This document shows, piece by piece, positions 53,312-62,620 of a stretch of 64,000 bases of DNA. This DNA is from Rhodobacter sp. 24-YEA-8 (GTDB taxonomy: Bacteria > Pseudomonadota > Alphaproteobacteria > Rhodobacterales > Rhodobacteraceae): the NCBI RefSeq assembly GCF_900105075.1, contig NZ_FNSK01000005.1:62001-126000 (forward strand), in the 5' to 3' direction. The position numbers and the translations under genes were made by a program. Positions within the stretch are counted from its first letter, which is position 1. The number at the start of each line of letters is the position of its first letter. Under the pieces are notes generated by a model. It made no database searches. It was not told the origin of the DNA and saw nothing but the letters and a program-made list of their open reading frames with translations.

Positions 53312-54106
53312 ATGTCCGTGCTGTCAGCGCGCATCGGCGAGAATTTTTCCCGCAATTTGCGAAATCTCTGTGCAACCAGGGTGTCAGTCTCGCTGATTTG
53401 CCGCGAAATCGGCATCAACCGGCAGCAATTTGACCGCTATCTTACCGGCTCCGCCATGCCCTCGGCGCATAACCTGCGCCGTATCGCGGCCTATTTCGCG
53501 CTGAGCGAAAAGGAACTCCTCTCGCCCCGCCTTGAGGATTCGCGCAGCGGGCCTGGCCTCGATCCGCAATCCTCTTTCGCCGCCGCCCTGCGCCCCGAGC
53601 CGGGCGAACTGGCATCGCTGCGGCACTATCTGGGCTTCTATCATTATTATTTCCTGACCCCGTCGTGGCCCGGTCAGGTGCAATGCGGCCTTTTGCAGCT
53701 TTACGAGCGCGATCATCGGGTGCTGACCCGCTATGTCGGTCGCGTCGAGAATCCTGATTATGGCAGGATCACCCGGTCGCGTTTTGACGGCCATGCTGTG
53801 CTGCGGGGCGACCGGATCTTCATTCTGGAACATGCGCGCGGTCCGGTGGATGGGTTTGGCCAGACAATTCTCTATGCCGCGCATCGCCACCAGGCCAATT
53901 ACCTGACCGGCATGGCGTCCGGGATCGGCTGGCATCCCCATCGCGGACCCTTTGCATCGCGGCTGATCATCCGTCGATTGCGGATGACGCTCTCGCTGCG
54001 CGAGGCCCTGGCGCAATGCGGGCTTTTCCGGGTCGATGGCAGCAATCTCGACCCGATTGTCCGGAACTTCTTCAGTTCCGGCGAAAACATGTTGATGACG
54101 GGTTGA
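53312..54106 (+). CDS. Helix-turn-helix transcriptional regulator (264 aa)
   Basis: AAAGGAG lies seven bases before ATG 53312. Residues of about 25-65 form a Cro/CI-type helix-turn-helix ('VSLICREIGINRQQFDRYLT', 'PSAHNLRRIAAYFALSEKEL'). The remaining 190 residues are an unassigned effector or oligomerisation domain with many aromatic residues ('GFYHYYFLTPSWPGQVQCGL'). It is divergent from the peptide operon across a 139-base gap and is the obvious candidate regulator for it, possibly also autoregulated. Confidence 0.75.
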   Translation: MSVLSARIGENFSRNLRNLCATRVSVSLICREIGINRQQFDRYLTGSAMPSAHNLRRIAAYFALSEKELLSPRLEDSRSGPGLDPQSSFAAALRPEPGELASLRHYLGFYHYYFLTPSWPGQVQCGLLQLYERDHRVLTRYVGRVENPDYGRITRSRFDGHAVLRGDRIFILEHARGPVDGFGQTILYAAHRHQANYLTGMASGIGWHPHRGPFASRLIIRRLRMTLSLREALAQCGLFRVDGSNLDPIVRNFFSSGENMLMTG

Positions 54107-54895
54107 GCAGCTGCCCTATGCGCCTGTCATAAGGGTCTTAAATCTTGCGTGCCATTGGCGGGGTGCCGTTGTCCGACGTCGTTGTCGGTTCTTAAACCCG
54201 ACACTGAAAGCCACATGCCGGCATTGCAGCTAAAGCCTTGCCGGATAGGCTCGACCGTGGTGGCTATTCGGACAAAGCTGCCGGTTGCAGGTGTAGCATA
54301 GAGAGATGCGCCATCGTCATCATACCGGGCCTTAAGCCGAAAGCGAACTTTCGGCACGGCTTGCCGTGCATAACATCCGCACCCGGATCCTGCCCGCCGA
54401 TGACCACCCGCTTGGTGGTCTTGCCGACGGCGTGGCTTAGCTCCTCGATGGTCTTCTGGTCGGATGGCGTCAGACAGAGCTCTCTCCCGCCCTGCCTTGC
54501 AAGGAGCGGCGGGTGTTCTCACCATAGATCTCGTCCAATCATTGCGGAACGCATCCGTTATGCCTGCGCTGGCCGTTCGTCTCCCTTGTGCCGTAAATTC
54601 TATGACAGGTGCGGCATATAACCGTGGCCGACCCATTAATGGTCACTTCGACTGCGCAGAGGCTGTGCTCGCTCCATCCGGGATATCTCATGGCTTTGTC
54701 GCACGGACCGGCATCTCCCTTGCCTGCCGGACGTGGTGCAGCCGGACCGCGATGCCGCTCGGGTGCCCTGGTCGCGGGTCGGGCGGCGTCCGGCCGGAAT
54801 GACTGCTTTCGATCACATGACTGCATTACGTCATTCCGCTGTCACAGATCAGGTCTATCCTGGCCGAGAAGCTGATCAACAGGCTGAGGACTTCA
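54107..54895. other. 789-base stretch with no assignable gene
   Basis: Short open frames exist in all directions, but none has a recognisable domain, a ribosome site and consistent codon use together. On the - strand, pieces such as 'EIYGENTRRSLQGRAG' and 'LTPSDQKTIEELSHAVGKTT' fall in different frames, as in a decayed gene, but I could not match them to a family. The far end must contain the promoter for the DeoR-type gene; GAGGA at 54886-54890 is its ribosome site. Confidence 0.4.
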
Positions 54896-55672
54896 TTGGA
54901 CAACTTGCCACAGCTCAACACACGACATGACCAGTTGCTGGAACGGCTGCAAAGCCGCGGCTGGGTCGACATTCAGGAGCTTTGCTCGGTGCTGGCAGTG
55001 TCCGAAGCAACGATTCGCCGCGATCTGGCCGAGCTAGAGCGCCGGGGGCTTCTGCAGCGTACGCATGGCGGCGCACTGGCCCCCCGCCAGATTACGCAAG
55101 AATACCCGAACGCCGATCGTCTGATGCAAAACGCGGCCGAAAAAGCCCGGATCGGCAGGGCGGCTGCCGGTTTGGTGAAACCCGGCGATGCGGTCTATCT
55201 GGATGCGGGCACGACGACTTTGGCGGTCTGTCGTCATCTGGCCGATCGCAGAGATCTGACCTTCATCACCAATGGCACCGATATTCTGGCCGCGCTGAGT
55301 GCTGCCGGCACGCCGAAGCTGTTCGTCACCGCCGGTGAATACCATGATTTCAACCACAGCCTGACTGGCCCGCTGGCGGCCGAGTCGATCCGCCGCTTCA
55401 ATGTCGATTTTGTCTTCCTCTCGGTCTCGGCGGTGGATCTGACACGGGGGCAGATCGCCATCTCCAGCCCCGCCCTGGCCGATGGTCAGCGCGCCATGAT
55501 CGAAATCGCGCAAAAGGTGGTGGTGGTTGCTGACCATTCCAAATTCACCCGCAGCGCCTTGTCGGTCATCGCACCGCTGAGCGCGGTGGATCACATCGTC
55601 ACCGATACCGCGACGCGCGGGGTTCTGGGCGATGTCAGCCCCGATATCGCCGCTAAACTGATCTTCGCCTGA
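54896..55672 (+). CDS. DeoR/GlpR-family transcriptional repressor (258 aa)
   Basis: The start is TTG 54896, five bases after GAGGA. The N-terminal winged helix reads 'RHDQLLERLQSRGWVDIQEL', then 'LAVSEATIRRDLAELERRGL' and 'LQRTHGGAL', the DeoR signature. The C-terminal sugar-phosphate sensor domain has 'VYLDAGTTTLAVCRHL', 'FVTAGEYHDFNHSLTGPLA' and 'VVADHSKFTRSAL'. Members respond to phosphorylated sugars or glycerol phosphate. It is followed nine bases later by the importer ATPase gene and probably represses this operon. Confidence 0.9.
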   Translation: MDNLPQLNTRHDQLLERLQSRGWVDIQELCSVLAVSEATIRRDLAELERRGLLQRTHGGALAPRQITQEYPNADRLMQNAAEKARIGRAAAGLVKPGDAVYLDAGTTTLAVCRHLADRRDLTFITNGTDILAALSAAGTPKLFVTAGEYHDFNHSLTGPLAAESIRRFNVDFVFLSVSAVDLTRGQIAISSPALADGQRAMIEIAQKVVVVADHSKFTRSALSVIAPLSAVDHIVTDTATRGVLGDVSPDIAAKLIFA

Positions 55673-55681
55673 GAGACTGTG

Positions 55682-56731
55682 ATGCCAATTCTTTCTGTCA
55701 GATCCCTGAACAAGGCATGGAGTGAAACCCAGGTTGTCCGTGATATCTCGTTTGAGACCCGCGAAGGTGAATTCATCGCTTTGCTTGGCCCTTCGGGATG
55801 TGGAAAATCGACCACGCTGAGGCTGATCGCCGGGCTGGAGGAGCCAACATCCGGCACCATCCATATTGACGGACGTGATATCACTTCGCTGCCATCGTCC
55901 CGGCGCGGCGTCTCAATGGTCTTCCAGTCCTACGCCTTGTTCCCGCATCTGACGGTGCGCGACAATATCACTTTCGGCCTGTCGGTCCGGGGGGAAAGCC
56001 GCAAGGTCCAGGCGGATAGTCTGGCCCGGGTGGCGCCATTGCTGGGCCTGGAGAAATTGCTCGACCGGCGGCCAGCGCAATTGTCTGGCGGCCAGCAGCA
56101 GCGGGTTGCACTTGGGCGGGCGCTGATTGCCGAGGCCCCGGTCTGTCTGCTGGATGAACCATTGTCGAACCTTGATGCAAAGCTGCGCGCCGAGATGCGG
56201 GCCGAGATCAGGGGCCTGCAGCAACGCCTTGGCATCACGATGATTTTCGTCACTCATGACCAGACCGAGGCCATGTCGATGGCCGACCGGGTGGCCCTGT
56301 TAAATGAGGGGCGGATCGAGCAGTTCGACACGCCCGAGATGATCTATTCCCGCCCCGCCTCGACCTTTGTGGCCCGTTTCATCGGTCAGCCACCGATGAA
56401 TATCGTCACGGTCGGGGATCTCGGGCCGATGGCCGCACATCTGCCGCCTGGCGGGCTTGTGGGTCTGCGCCCTGAAGAGATCACGCTTGCCCGGGACGGT
56501 CTGCCGGGCCGTGTTGCCGCACTCGAATATTTCGGTGCCGATTCCATTCTTTCGGTCGATATCGGCGGCGCGCATCTGAACATCCGTGTTCAGGGCCGCC
56601 CGGGGCATGGGGTGGGCGCTGTCGTGCATCTGCGCTGGCCCGCCGGGGCGCTTCACCTTTTCGACCCCAAAACTGGCCTCAGGGCGGATATCGCCCGGGC
56701 ACAATCCCCTTCCTCCCTCCAACCAGCCTGA
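55682..56731 (+). CDS. Carbohydrate/glycerol-phosphate-type ABC transporter ATPase (UgpC/MalK-like, 349 aa)
   Basis: Walker A 'GPSGCGKSTTLRLIAGLEEP', signature 'LSGGQQQRVALGRALI', Walker B 'CLLDEPLSNLDAKLR', and a C-terminal TOBE-type domain from about residue 240 ('LVGLRPEEITLARDGLPGRV'). This is the CUT1 layout. It energises import by the two permeases downstream. GTG 55679 is an alternative start; ATG 55682 is preferred. Confidence 0.9.
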   Translation: MPILSVRSLNKAWSETQVVRDISFETREGEFIALLGPSGCGKSTTLRLIAGLEEPTSGTIHIDGRDITSLPSSRRGVSMVFQSYALFPHLTVRDNITFGLSVRGESRKVQADSLARVAPLLGLEKLLDRRPAQLSGGQQQRVALGRALIAEAPVCLLDEPLSNLDAKLRAEMRAEIRGLQQRLGITMIFVTHDQTEAMSMADRVALLNEGRIEQFDTPEMIYSRPASTFVARFIGQPPMNIVTVGDLGPMAAHLPPGGLVGLRPEEITLARDGLPGRVAALEYFGADSILSVDIGGAHLNIRVQGRPGHGVGAVVHLRWPAGALHLFDPKTGLRADIARAQSPSSLQPA

Positions 56732-56738
56732 GGATATC

Positions 56739-58034
56739 ATGAAACTCACCTCCCTGAAGCGGGCGCTCTTTGGCAGCGCCGGCCTGGTCATGCTTGCCCT
56801 GTCGCCGGCCCTCGCCGAGACGAAGATCACCTTTTTCTATCCCGTGCAGGTCGGCGGTGCGCTGACCCAGACCATCGACGGCTATGTCGCCGAATTCGAG
56901 GCCGCGAACCCCGACATCAAGGTTGAGGCGGTCTATTCCGGCAATTATGTCGATACCTATAACCGCGCGCTGACCGCCGCAAAGAACGGCACGCCGCCGA
57001 CCGCTGCGGTGCTCTTGTCTGTCGATCTCTTCCAGCTCCTGGATAACGAAGTGATCGCGCCGCTGGATCAGTTCATCAAAACCGATGAGGACCGTGCCTG
57101 GCTTGATGGTTTCATGCTGCCTTACCGCCAGTCGGGCGAGGCCGAGGGGCATCTCTGGTCGATCCCCTTCCAGCGTTCGACGCTTGTGGCCTATTACAAC
57201 AAAGACGCCTTCCGCGCCGCCGGCCTTGACCCCGAAGCGCCGCCGATGACCTGGGAAGCGCTGGCAGAGGCCGCGTCGAAACTGACCCTGAAAGACAATG
57301 CCGGCAATGTCACGCAATGGGGCATCGGCATTCCCGGCAATTCCGGGTCGGGCCAGTGGCTGTTCGAGCCGATGGTGGCGCAAAACGGGGCTCGACTGCG
57401 CTCGGATGATGGCACGACCACGATGCTGAACACGCCCGAAGCGGTCGAGGCGCTGCAATTCTGGGTCGATCTGGCGAATAAATATGAGGCGCATCCGAAA
57501 GGCATTCAGGAATGGGCCACCACGCCCGCAGATTTCCTTGAAGGCCGCCTCGCGATGGCCTGGACCACAACCGGCAATCTGGGCAATATCCGCCAGAATG
57601 CAAAATTCGATTTCGGCATTGCACCGCTGCCGGGCAACCCGGAGCCGGCCAGCGTGCTGGGTGGCGGCAGTCTCTATATCTTCGAGGATGCCTCGGATGA
57701 GGAAAAGGCCGCCGCCTGGAAACTGGTGCGCTTCCTGTCAACGCCCGAATTGCTCGCGGACTGGTCGATCAAAACCGGCTATGTCGCGCCGCGCGATGAC
57801 AGCTGGGAAACCGGGGCGATGAAAGCCTATATCGCCGAAGTGCCCGCCGCCGAGGTTGCGCGCAGGCAGATCCCGGTCGCTGTGCCGGAATTCTCGACCT
57901 ATGAGAACAACCGCATCAACCAGTTGATCAATGATGCGATCCAGGCGGCGCTGACCGGATCCGCCACGCCGCAGGAGGCGCTCGACCGCGCGCAGGCCGA
58001 AGCGGATCGCATCCTCAAGCCTTACCAGAACTGA
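56739..58034 (+). CDS. ABC substrate-binding protein, family 1 (UgpB-like, 431 aa)
   Basis: The signal peptide 'GLVMLALSPALAE' ends near residue 27. The mature protein starts 'TKITFFYPVQVGGALTQTID', close to the UgpB pattern, and continues with 'ALTAAKNGTPPTAAVLLSVD', 'SIPFQRSTLVAYYNKDAF' and 'MAWTTTGNLGNIRQNAKF'. The family binds sugars, sugar alcohols or sn-glycerol-3-phosphate in the periplasm. The DeoR/GlpR regulator in front makes a glycerol-phosphate-like or sugar ligand reasonable, but the ligand is not readable from sequence. The stop of the preceding gene forms part of its TGAGGA ribosome site. Confidence 0.85.
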   Translation: MKLTSLKRALFGSAGLVMLALSPALAETKITFFYPVQVGGALTQTIDGYVAEFEAANPDIKVEAVYSGNYVDTYNRALTAAKNGTPPTAAVLLSVDLFQLLDNEVIAPLDQFIKTDEDRAWLDGFMLPYRQSGEAEGHLWSIPFQRSTLVAYYNKDAFRAAGLDPEAPPMTWEALAEAASKLTLKDNAGNVTQWGIGIPGNSGSGQWLFEPMVAQNGARLRSDDGTTTMLNTPEAVEALQFWVDLANKYEAHPKGIQEWATTPADFLEGRLAMAWTTTGNLGNIRQNAKFDFGIAPLPGNPEPASVLGGGSLYIFEDASDEEKAAAWKLVRFLSTPELLADWSIKTGYVAPRDDSWETGAMKAYIAEVPAAEVARRQIPVAVPEFSTYENNRINQLINDAIQAALTGSATPQEALDRAQAEADRILKPYQN

Positions 58035-58044
58035 GGCGCGGACG

Positions 58045-58923
58045 ATGCAGCCCACCTCCCGCAATCTGATCTTTGGCTGGTTGCTCCTGACACCTGCTCT
58101 GGTGCTCCTGGTGGGCTTCACCCTCTTTCCCACGGTGGCGACATTGTGGGACAGCTTTCATTCGACCCCGCGCGGTCGCCGCGCGGCGGTCTGGGTGGGG
58201 GGCGAAAATTACCAGACGATGCTGACGGATGTGGTCTTCTGGAAGGCGATGTCCAACACCGTCCTCTATGCCGCTGTGACCATCCCCGCCTCAATCATAA
58301 CGGCGCTTGGGATGGCGCTTCTGGTCAATTCCAGGATCCGGGGGCGCGCTTTCGCGCGGCTGGCCTTCTTCACGCCGACCATCCTGCCAATGGTCGCGGT
58401 CGCCAATATCTGGATGTTCTTCTACGCCCCCGATTACGGGCTGATCGATCAGATTCTGCGCCCTTTCGGGCTGGGCGGCAACAATTGGCTGGGCAGCCCT
58501 GATACAGCCCTTGGCGCGCTGATCGTGATCACCATCTGGAAGAATGCCGGGTTTTTCATGATCTTCTACCTCGCGGCCCTGCAGCAGGTGCCGCCCGTGC
58601 TGATCGAGGCCGCAAAGCTGGAAGGCGCCAGCCCCCTGCAGCGCCTGCGCCGCGTCATCCTGCCGATGATCATGCCCACCACGCTGTTCGTGGCCATCAA
58701 TGCGGTGATCGAGGCCTTCCGGCTGGTCGATCATGTGATGACCATGACCCGGGGCGGGCCGGACAATTCGACACAGCTCCTGCTCTATTACATCTGGCAG
58801 ACCGGGTTCGGCTATTGGGACACCGCCTATGCGGCCGCGCTGACAGTTGTGCTGCTGGCCATCCTTGCGCTGATCGCGCTGGTGCAATTCGGCTGGGCCG
58901 ACAGAAGGATCTTCTACAGATGA
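58045..58923 (+). CDS. ABC sugar-type permease, UgpA/MalF-like (292 aa)
   Basis: Six membrane helices starting 'LIFGWLLLTPALVLLVGFTL', with the CUT1 pattern 'FARLAFFTPTILPMVAVANI' and the coupling motif 'LIEAAKLEGASPLQRLRRVI'. It follows the binding protein by ten bases and overlaps the next permease by four. Confidence 0.9.
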   Translation: MQPTSRNLIFGWLLLTPALVLLVGFTLFPTVATLWDSFHSTPRGRRAAVWVGGENYQTMLTDVVFWKAMSNTVLYAAVTIPASIITALGMALLVNSRIRGRAFARLAFFTPTILPMVAVANIWMFFYAPDYGLIDQILRPFGLGGNNWLGSPDTALGALIVITIWKNAGFFMIFYLAALQQVPPVLIEAAKLEGASPLQRLRRVILPMIMPTTLFVAINAVIEAFRLVDHVMTMTRGGPDNSTQLLLYYIWQTGFGYWDTAYAAALTVVLLAILALIALVQFGWADRRIFYR

Positions 58924-59726
58924 ACCGTCCGAGCCCTGTCCTGACCGCGCTTGCACTGCCCCTCGCGATCCTGTGGATCCTGCCTCTGCTTTACGCGGTC
59001 TGGACCGCGATCCATCCGGCAGAATTCGCCACGCGCTTTGACCTTTTCGCGCCCTTGACCGGCGAGAACTTTGCCCGCGTCTGGGAAAGGCTGCCCTTCC
59101 CGCGCTATTTCCTGAACACGCTGATCCTCGTGACGCTGGTTGTGGCATCACAATATGTGATCTGCACCCTGGCGGCCTATGCCTTCGTGGCCTTTCCGTT
59201 TCGCGGCGCACAGGCCCTGTTCATGCTGTTTCTGGTGCAGATGATGATCTTGCCGGAAATCCTGCTGGTGCGGAATTACAAAACCATCTCATGGCTGGGG
59301 TTGATGGACACGCCGCTGGCGATTGCATTGCCCTACCTGGCTTCTGCCTTCGGCATCTTCCTTTTGCGGCAAAGCTTCAAATCGGTTCCGAAAGAGCTGG
59401 ACGAGGCGGCGCGGATGGAAGGGGCCGGGCCGATGCAGATCCTGTGGCGCGTCTATGTGCCTTTGGCCAAACCCGCCTATCTGGCCTATGGCCTCGTGAT
59501 GGTCTCGTTTCACTGGAACAATTACCTCTGGCCGATGGTGGTGACAAATTCCGTGGATACACGGCCGATCACAGTGGGTCTGTCGGTCTTTGCCGCGCCC
59601 GAACAGGGGATCGACTGGCCGACGATCACCGCCGCCACGCTGACTTCGGTCGCGCCTTTGCTGATCGCCTTTCTCATCTTCCAGCGCCAGTTTGTGCAAA
59701 GTTTCATGCGCTCCGGCATTCGATGA
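58920..59726 (+). CDS. ABC sugar-type permease, UgpE/MalG-like (268 aa)
   Basis: The ATGA overlap with the preceding stop sets the start. The membrane protein begins 'LTALALPLAILWILPLLYAV'. It has the second-permease coupling motif 'ELDEAARMEGAGPMQILWRV' and ends in 'IFQRQFVQSFMRSGIR', which is characteristic of UgpE/MalG-type permeases. It completes the importer. Confidence 0.9.
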   Translation: MNRPSPVLTALALPLAILWILPLLYAVWTAIHPAEFATRFDLFAPLTGENFARVWERLPFPRYFLNTLILVTLVVASQYVICTLAAYAFVAFPFRGAQALFMLFLVQMMILPEILLVRNYKTISWLGLMDTPLAIALPYLASAFGIFLLRQSFKSVPKELDEAARMEGAGPMQILWRVYVPLAKPAYLAYGLVMVSFHWNNYLWPMVVTNSVDTRPITVGLSVFAAPEQGIDWPTITAATLTSVAPLLIAFLIFQRQFVQSFMRSGIR

Positions 59727-59744
59727 CACCCTTATGCGGTGTCA
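59724..59744 (+). terminator. Hairpin at the end of the Ugp-type operon
   Basis: TGACACC (59724-59730, including the stop codon) pairs with GGTGTCA (59738-59744) around a seven-base loop, followed by a G run rather than T. It is plausibly a weak terminator between convergent operons. Another 8-base inverted repeat GCACAGGC/GCCTGTGC lies at 59873-59900 inside the 3' end of the opposing gene. The intervening 59745-59861 shows no gene. Confidence 0.4.
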
Positions 59745-59861
59745 GGGGGGGCCATGATGCATGGTCTTTTATCTATTTGTAGTCGCGACAGCCGTGATGG
59801 CCGACGGCAGAAAATCAAACGCTTATCTTGTCTGGCTGGCCCTGGCGTCTTCACGTGCTTT

Positions 59862-60968
59862 CTATTGAAGACGCACAGGCGAAAACGCTTTTGCCTGTGC
59901 AAGCTCTTCAGCGATGATCGCAATCATGTTCGCTGCACCTCGCTCTCCATCGGCGGCGAGCGCATAAAGCATCGCACGTCCGAGCAGGACCACATCCGCA
60001 CCTGCGAGCATCAGCTTGAGCACATCCGCGCCCGTGCGCACGCCGCTGTCGGCCAGCAAGGGAAAATCCGGCCCGACCGCCTTCCGGATCGCGGGCAGCA
60101 TGGTGATCGGCGCGACTGTACTGTCGAAGTTCCGCGCGCCGTGGCTCGATACGACAATCCCGTCCGCGCCTGTCTTTTGCGCGCACAGGGCGTCATCGGG
60201 ATGCATGATACCCTTGAGCACCAGTTTCCCCGGCCAATAGTCCCGCACCGCTTTTGCATCGTCCCATGACAGCCCCGGCTTATGCGACAGCGAGACCCCG
60301 CCGCGCCCCAGGACAGAGCGCCGGGCGGCCGGCGGATAATGGGCGAAGCGAGGCAGACCGCCTTGCAAAAGGGAGCGTCCCAGCACATCTGCGGTCCAGC
60401 GCGGATGGGTCGCGACATCGGCCATATTGCGCCAGCCGAATTTCATCGGCAGGCCAAAACCATTGCGGATATTGAAAACTTTCTTGGGGAAGACGGGGGT
60501 ATCGACGGTGAAGAACAGCGTATCGATGCCGCAATCACGGGCGCGATCAAGCAGACGCTGCCAGTTTTCGCGCCCCTCCCACATGTAAAGCTGGAACCAC
60601 AGATCACCGCCCGCTTCTCTGGCCACATCCTCAACTGCAACCACCGCTTCGGTTGCAACCGAAAAGGGAATGCCTGCCGCCCGCGCCGCCTTTGCCAGCC
60701 CTATGTCGCCCCGATGGCGCACCAGGCCCGCAAAAGCGGTCGGCGCCATGATCAGTGGCAATGGCAGCTGCCGGCCGAACAGGCTTACCGTCGGGTCGGG
60801 TGGGGTGCCGGTCAACACCCTTTGAACCAGGGTCACATCGTCAAGCGCCGCCCGCCCGCGCGCGAGCGCGGTCTCGGCCTCGGTGCCGCGGTCGATATAT
60901 TCAAAGATCCCGCGCGGCAGACGGCGGCGCGCCATGGCCCGCGCCTCTTCGAAATCCAGAAATGTCAT
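59862..60968 (-). CDS. FMN-dependent alpha-hydroxy-acid dehydrogenase/oxidase (368 aa)
   Basis: A full-length LldD/glycolate oxidase-type TIM barrel: N-terminal 'RLPRGIFEYIDRGTEAE', FMN-region 'LIMAPTAFAGLVRHRGDIGL', 'FQLYMWEGRENWQRLLDRAR', catalytic Lys in 'KLVLKGIMHPDDA', the His and Arg in 'VVSSHGARNFDSTVAP', and the phosphate loop 'LADSGVRTGADVLKLMLAG'. It oxidises an L-2-hydroxy acid to the 2-oxo acid. It follows the FAD-linked oxidase gene in the same direction, giving enzymes for possibly both stereoisomers. Confidence 0.85.
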   Translation of the reverse strand: MTFLDFEEARAMARRRLPRGIFEYIDRGTEAETALARGRAALDDVTLVQRVLTGTPPDPTVSLFGRQLPLPLIMAPTAFAGLVRHRGDIGLAKAARAAGIPFSVATEAVVAVEDVAREAGGDLWFQLYMWEGRENWQRLLDRARDCGIDTLFFTVDTPVFPKKVFNIRNGFGLPMKFGWRNMADVATHPRWTADVLGRSLLQGGLPRFAHYPPAARRSVLGRGGVSLSHKPGLSWDDAKAVRDYWPGKLVLKGIMHPDDALCAQKTGADGIVVSSHGARNFDSTVAPITMLPAIRKAVGPDFPLLADSGVRTGADVLKLMLAGADVVLLGRAMLYALAADGERGAANMIAIIAEELAQAKAFSPVRLQ

Positions 60969-61011
60969 TACACGGGCCTCGTGCTGCTGCGGGGCTTGTC
61001 ACCCTTGTCGC

Positions 61012-62460
61012 TCATTCGGGCAGGAAAAGCTTGCCGGGGTTCATGATGCCCGCCGGATCGAACACCGCTCTGATGCCGAGCATCAGCCGCAGCTCGGCCG
61101 GATCAGTGCTGCGCGCAAGGCGTTTGCGATAGCTCAGGCCGATACCATGCTCGGCTGTGATGCTGCCGCCCAGTTCCATCACCACATCGTCAATGATCAG
61201 ATCCAGCTCGCCCGAGACAGCGAGATAGGCCGCCCGGTCTGCGAAAGTGCCGGGTTCAAACAGCACAACAAGATGCATGTTCCCGTCCCCCATATGGCCC
61301 ACATAAAGCGTGCGTGCCTCAGGGAAGCGGGCGGTGATCCGGGCCCGGGTCAGACGGGCATATTCGCCCTGTTTCTCCAGCGGGACCGAACTGTCATGCG
61401 ACATGTTCGGCGCATGACGAATTGATTCCGAGACACCATGGCGCAGATACCAGAAGCTCTCTGCCTGGGCCTCATTGCGGGCGATTACCGCGTCCGAGAC
61501 CAGGCCGTCCTCGAAGGCCCGGGCCAGGACTTCCTCAAGCGGCTCGGTCAGGTTCTGGCCCTCGCGGCTGTCACTCACTTCAAGCAGCAATGACCAGTCG
61601 GGCAGGCTGTCAAACGGCAGACGCGCGCCGGGGCAACGCTCAACAACGAGGCGCATATAATCGGCCTCGGTGATTTCGGCCGAGCTTACACGCTCTCCAA
61701 AGCACTTGTGCATGCGGCGCAGAAGTTCCAGCGCGTCCTCGACCGAAGCCAAGGCCACCATCGCGGTCGCGACAGAGGCCGGGGCCGGCATCACCCGCAT
61801 CACGGCTGCAGTGACGATCCCCAAAGTGCCCTCGGCCCCGATGAAGAGCTGGCGGATATCATATCCGGTATTGTCCTTGCGCAAGGGTGCAAGGCCATTG
61901 AGGATTTCGCCCGTTGGCAGAACCACCTCAAGCCCCATGACGAGCTGACGCGTCACGCCGTAGCGCAGCGCCGCCGTACCACCCGCATTGGTCGAAATAT
62001 TGCCGCCGATCTGACAGCTGCCTTCCGCGCTGAGGCTGAGCGGGAAGTAAAGGCCTTCGGCTTTCGCGGCCTCCTGAATGGTCTGCAATACGCAGCCCGC
62101 CTCGACGGTAATGGTGCCCTCAAGCGGTGAAATCCCGCGGATCCGGTTCATCCGGCGCAGGGACAGGCCAAGTCCGGGCGTGTCCTGGCCGTCGGGCCCG
62201 GGCCGCCCGCGCACAGCGGCACCACCGACTAGACCGGTATTGCCACCGATCGGTGTGACCGGCTGGTCAAGTTCCGTGCAAAGCCGCAGGATCGCCGCGA
62301 CCTCTTCGGTCGAGCCCGGCTCGACGATGCAGATCGCCTTGCCCTCATAGCTGCGGCGCACATCGATCAGAAAGCCTGCGATCCGGTCCTGTTCGACCAG
62401 AACATGTTTGTCGCCGACGATTTCGGCAAGGCGGGACAGCAGGGTGGGCGCTTGGGTCAT
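61012..62460 (-). CDS. FAD-linked D-2-hydroxyacid dehydrogenase (GlcD/D-2-hydroxyglutarate type, 482 aa)
   Basis: I chose ATG 62460 ('MTQAPTLLSRLAEIVGDKHV'), although the ribosome site is weak and an upstream GTG at 62499 is possible. The PCMH-type FAD-binding domain shows 'VTPIGGNTGLVGGAAVRGRP', 'QIGGNISTNAGGTAALRYGV' and 'LEVVLPTGEILNG'. The C-terminal oxidase domain has 'LYVGHMGDGNMHLVV' and 'GSITAEHGIGLSYRKRLA' with the conserved His. The family oxidises D-lactate, glycolate or D-2-hydroxyglutarate. It lies after a polyamine-type importer whose ligand may be its substrate or precursor. Confidence 0.85.
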   Translation of the reverse strand: MTQAPTLLSRLAEIVGDKHVLVEQDRIAGFLIDVRRSYEGKAICIVEPGSTEEVAAILRLCTELDQPVTPIGGNTGLVGGAAVRGRPGPDGQDTPGLGLSLRRMNRIRGISPLEGTITVEAGCVLQTIQEAAKAEGLYFPLSLSAEGSCQIGGNISTNAGGTAALRYGVTRQLVMGLEVVLPTGEILNGLAPLRKDNTGYDIRQLFIGAEGTLGIVTAAVMRVMPAPASVATAMVALASVEDALELLRRMHKCFGERVSSAEITEADYMRLVVERCPGARLPFDSLPDWSLLLEVSDSREGQNLTEPLEEVLARAFEDGLVSDAVIARNEAQAESFWYLRHGVSESIRHAPNMSHDSSVPLEKQGEYARLTRARITARFPEARTLYVGHMGDGNMHLVVLFEPGTFADRAAYLAVSGELDLIIDDVVMELGGSITAEHGIGLSYRKRLARSTDPAELRLMLGIRAVFDPAGIMNPGKLFLPE

Positions 62461-62534
62461 GATTGCGATCAGGGCTGAAGACGGGGGAATGCTGCGCACG
62501 CCGGATCCCGGGACGCAGGGAGAATTAGGATCTC

Positions 62535-62610
62535 CTGATCAGGGGCTCCCCCCGGGAGCATGAGGGCAGAAGCCCCCGATCAGGGATGACTGACCGGCAG
62601 AACCGGTCAG
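62535..62610 (-). other. Two hairpins between the binding-protein gene and the FAD-oxidase gene
   Basis: CTGATCAGGGGCT (62535-62547) pairs with AGCCCCCGATCAG (62571-62583) with one wobble. CTGACCGG (62590-62597) pairs perfectly with CCGGTCAG (62603-62610) around a five-base loop, eleven bases after the stop of the binding-protein gene on the - strand. Neither has a T tract. They fit partial termination or 3' protection of the binding-protein message. The rest of the gap to 62460 is empty. Confidence 0.5.
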
Positions 62611-62620
62611 ACAGGCATGA

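Noticed and set aside
59873..59900. GCACAGGC/GCCTGTGC inverted repeat as a terminator
   Set aside because: It lies inside the 3' coding end of the FMN oxidase gene and is not followed by a T tract on either strand.
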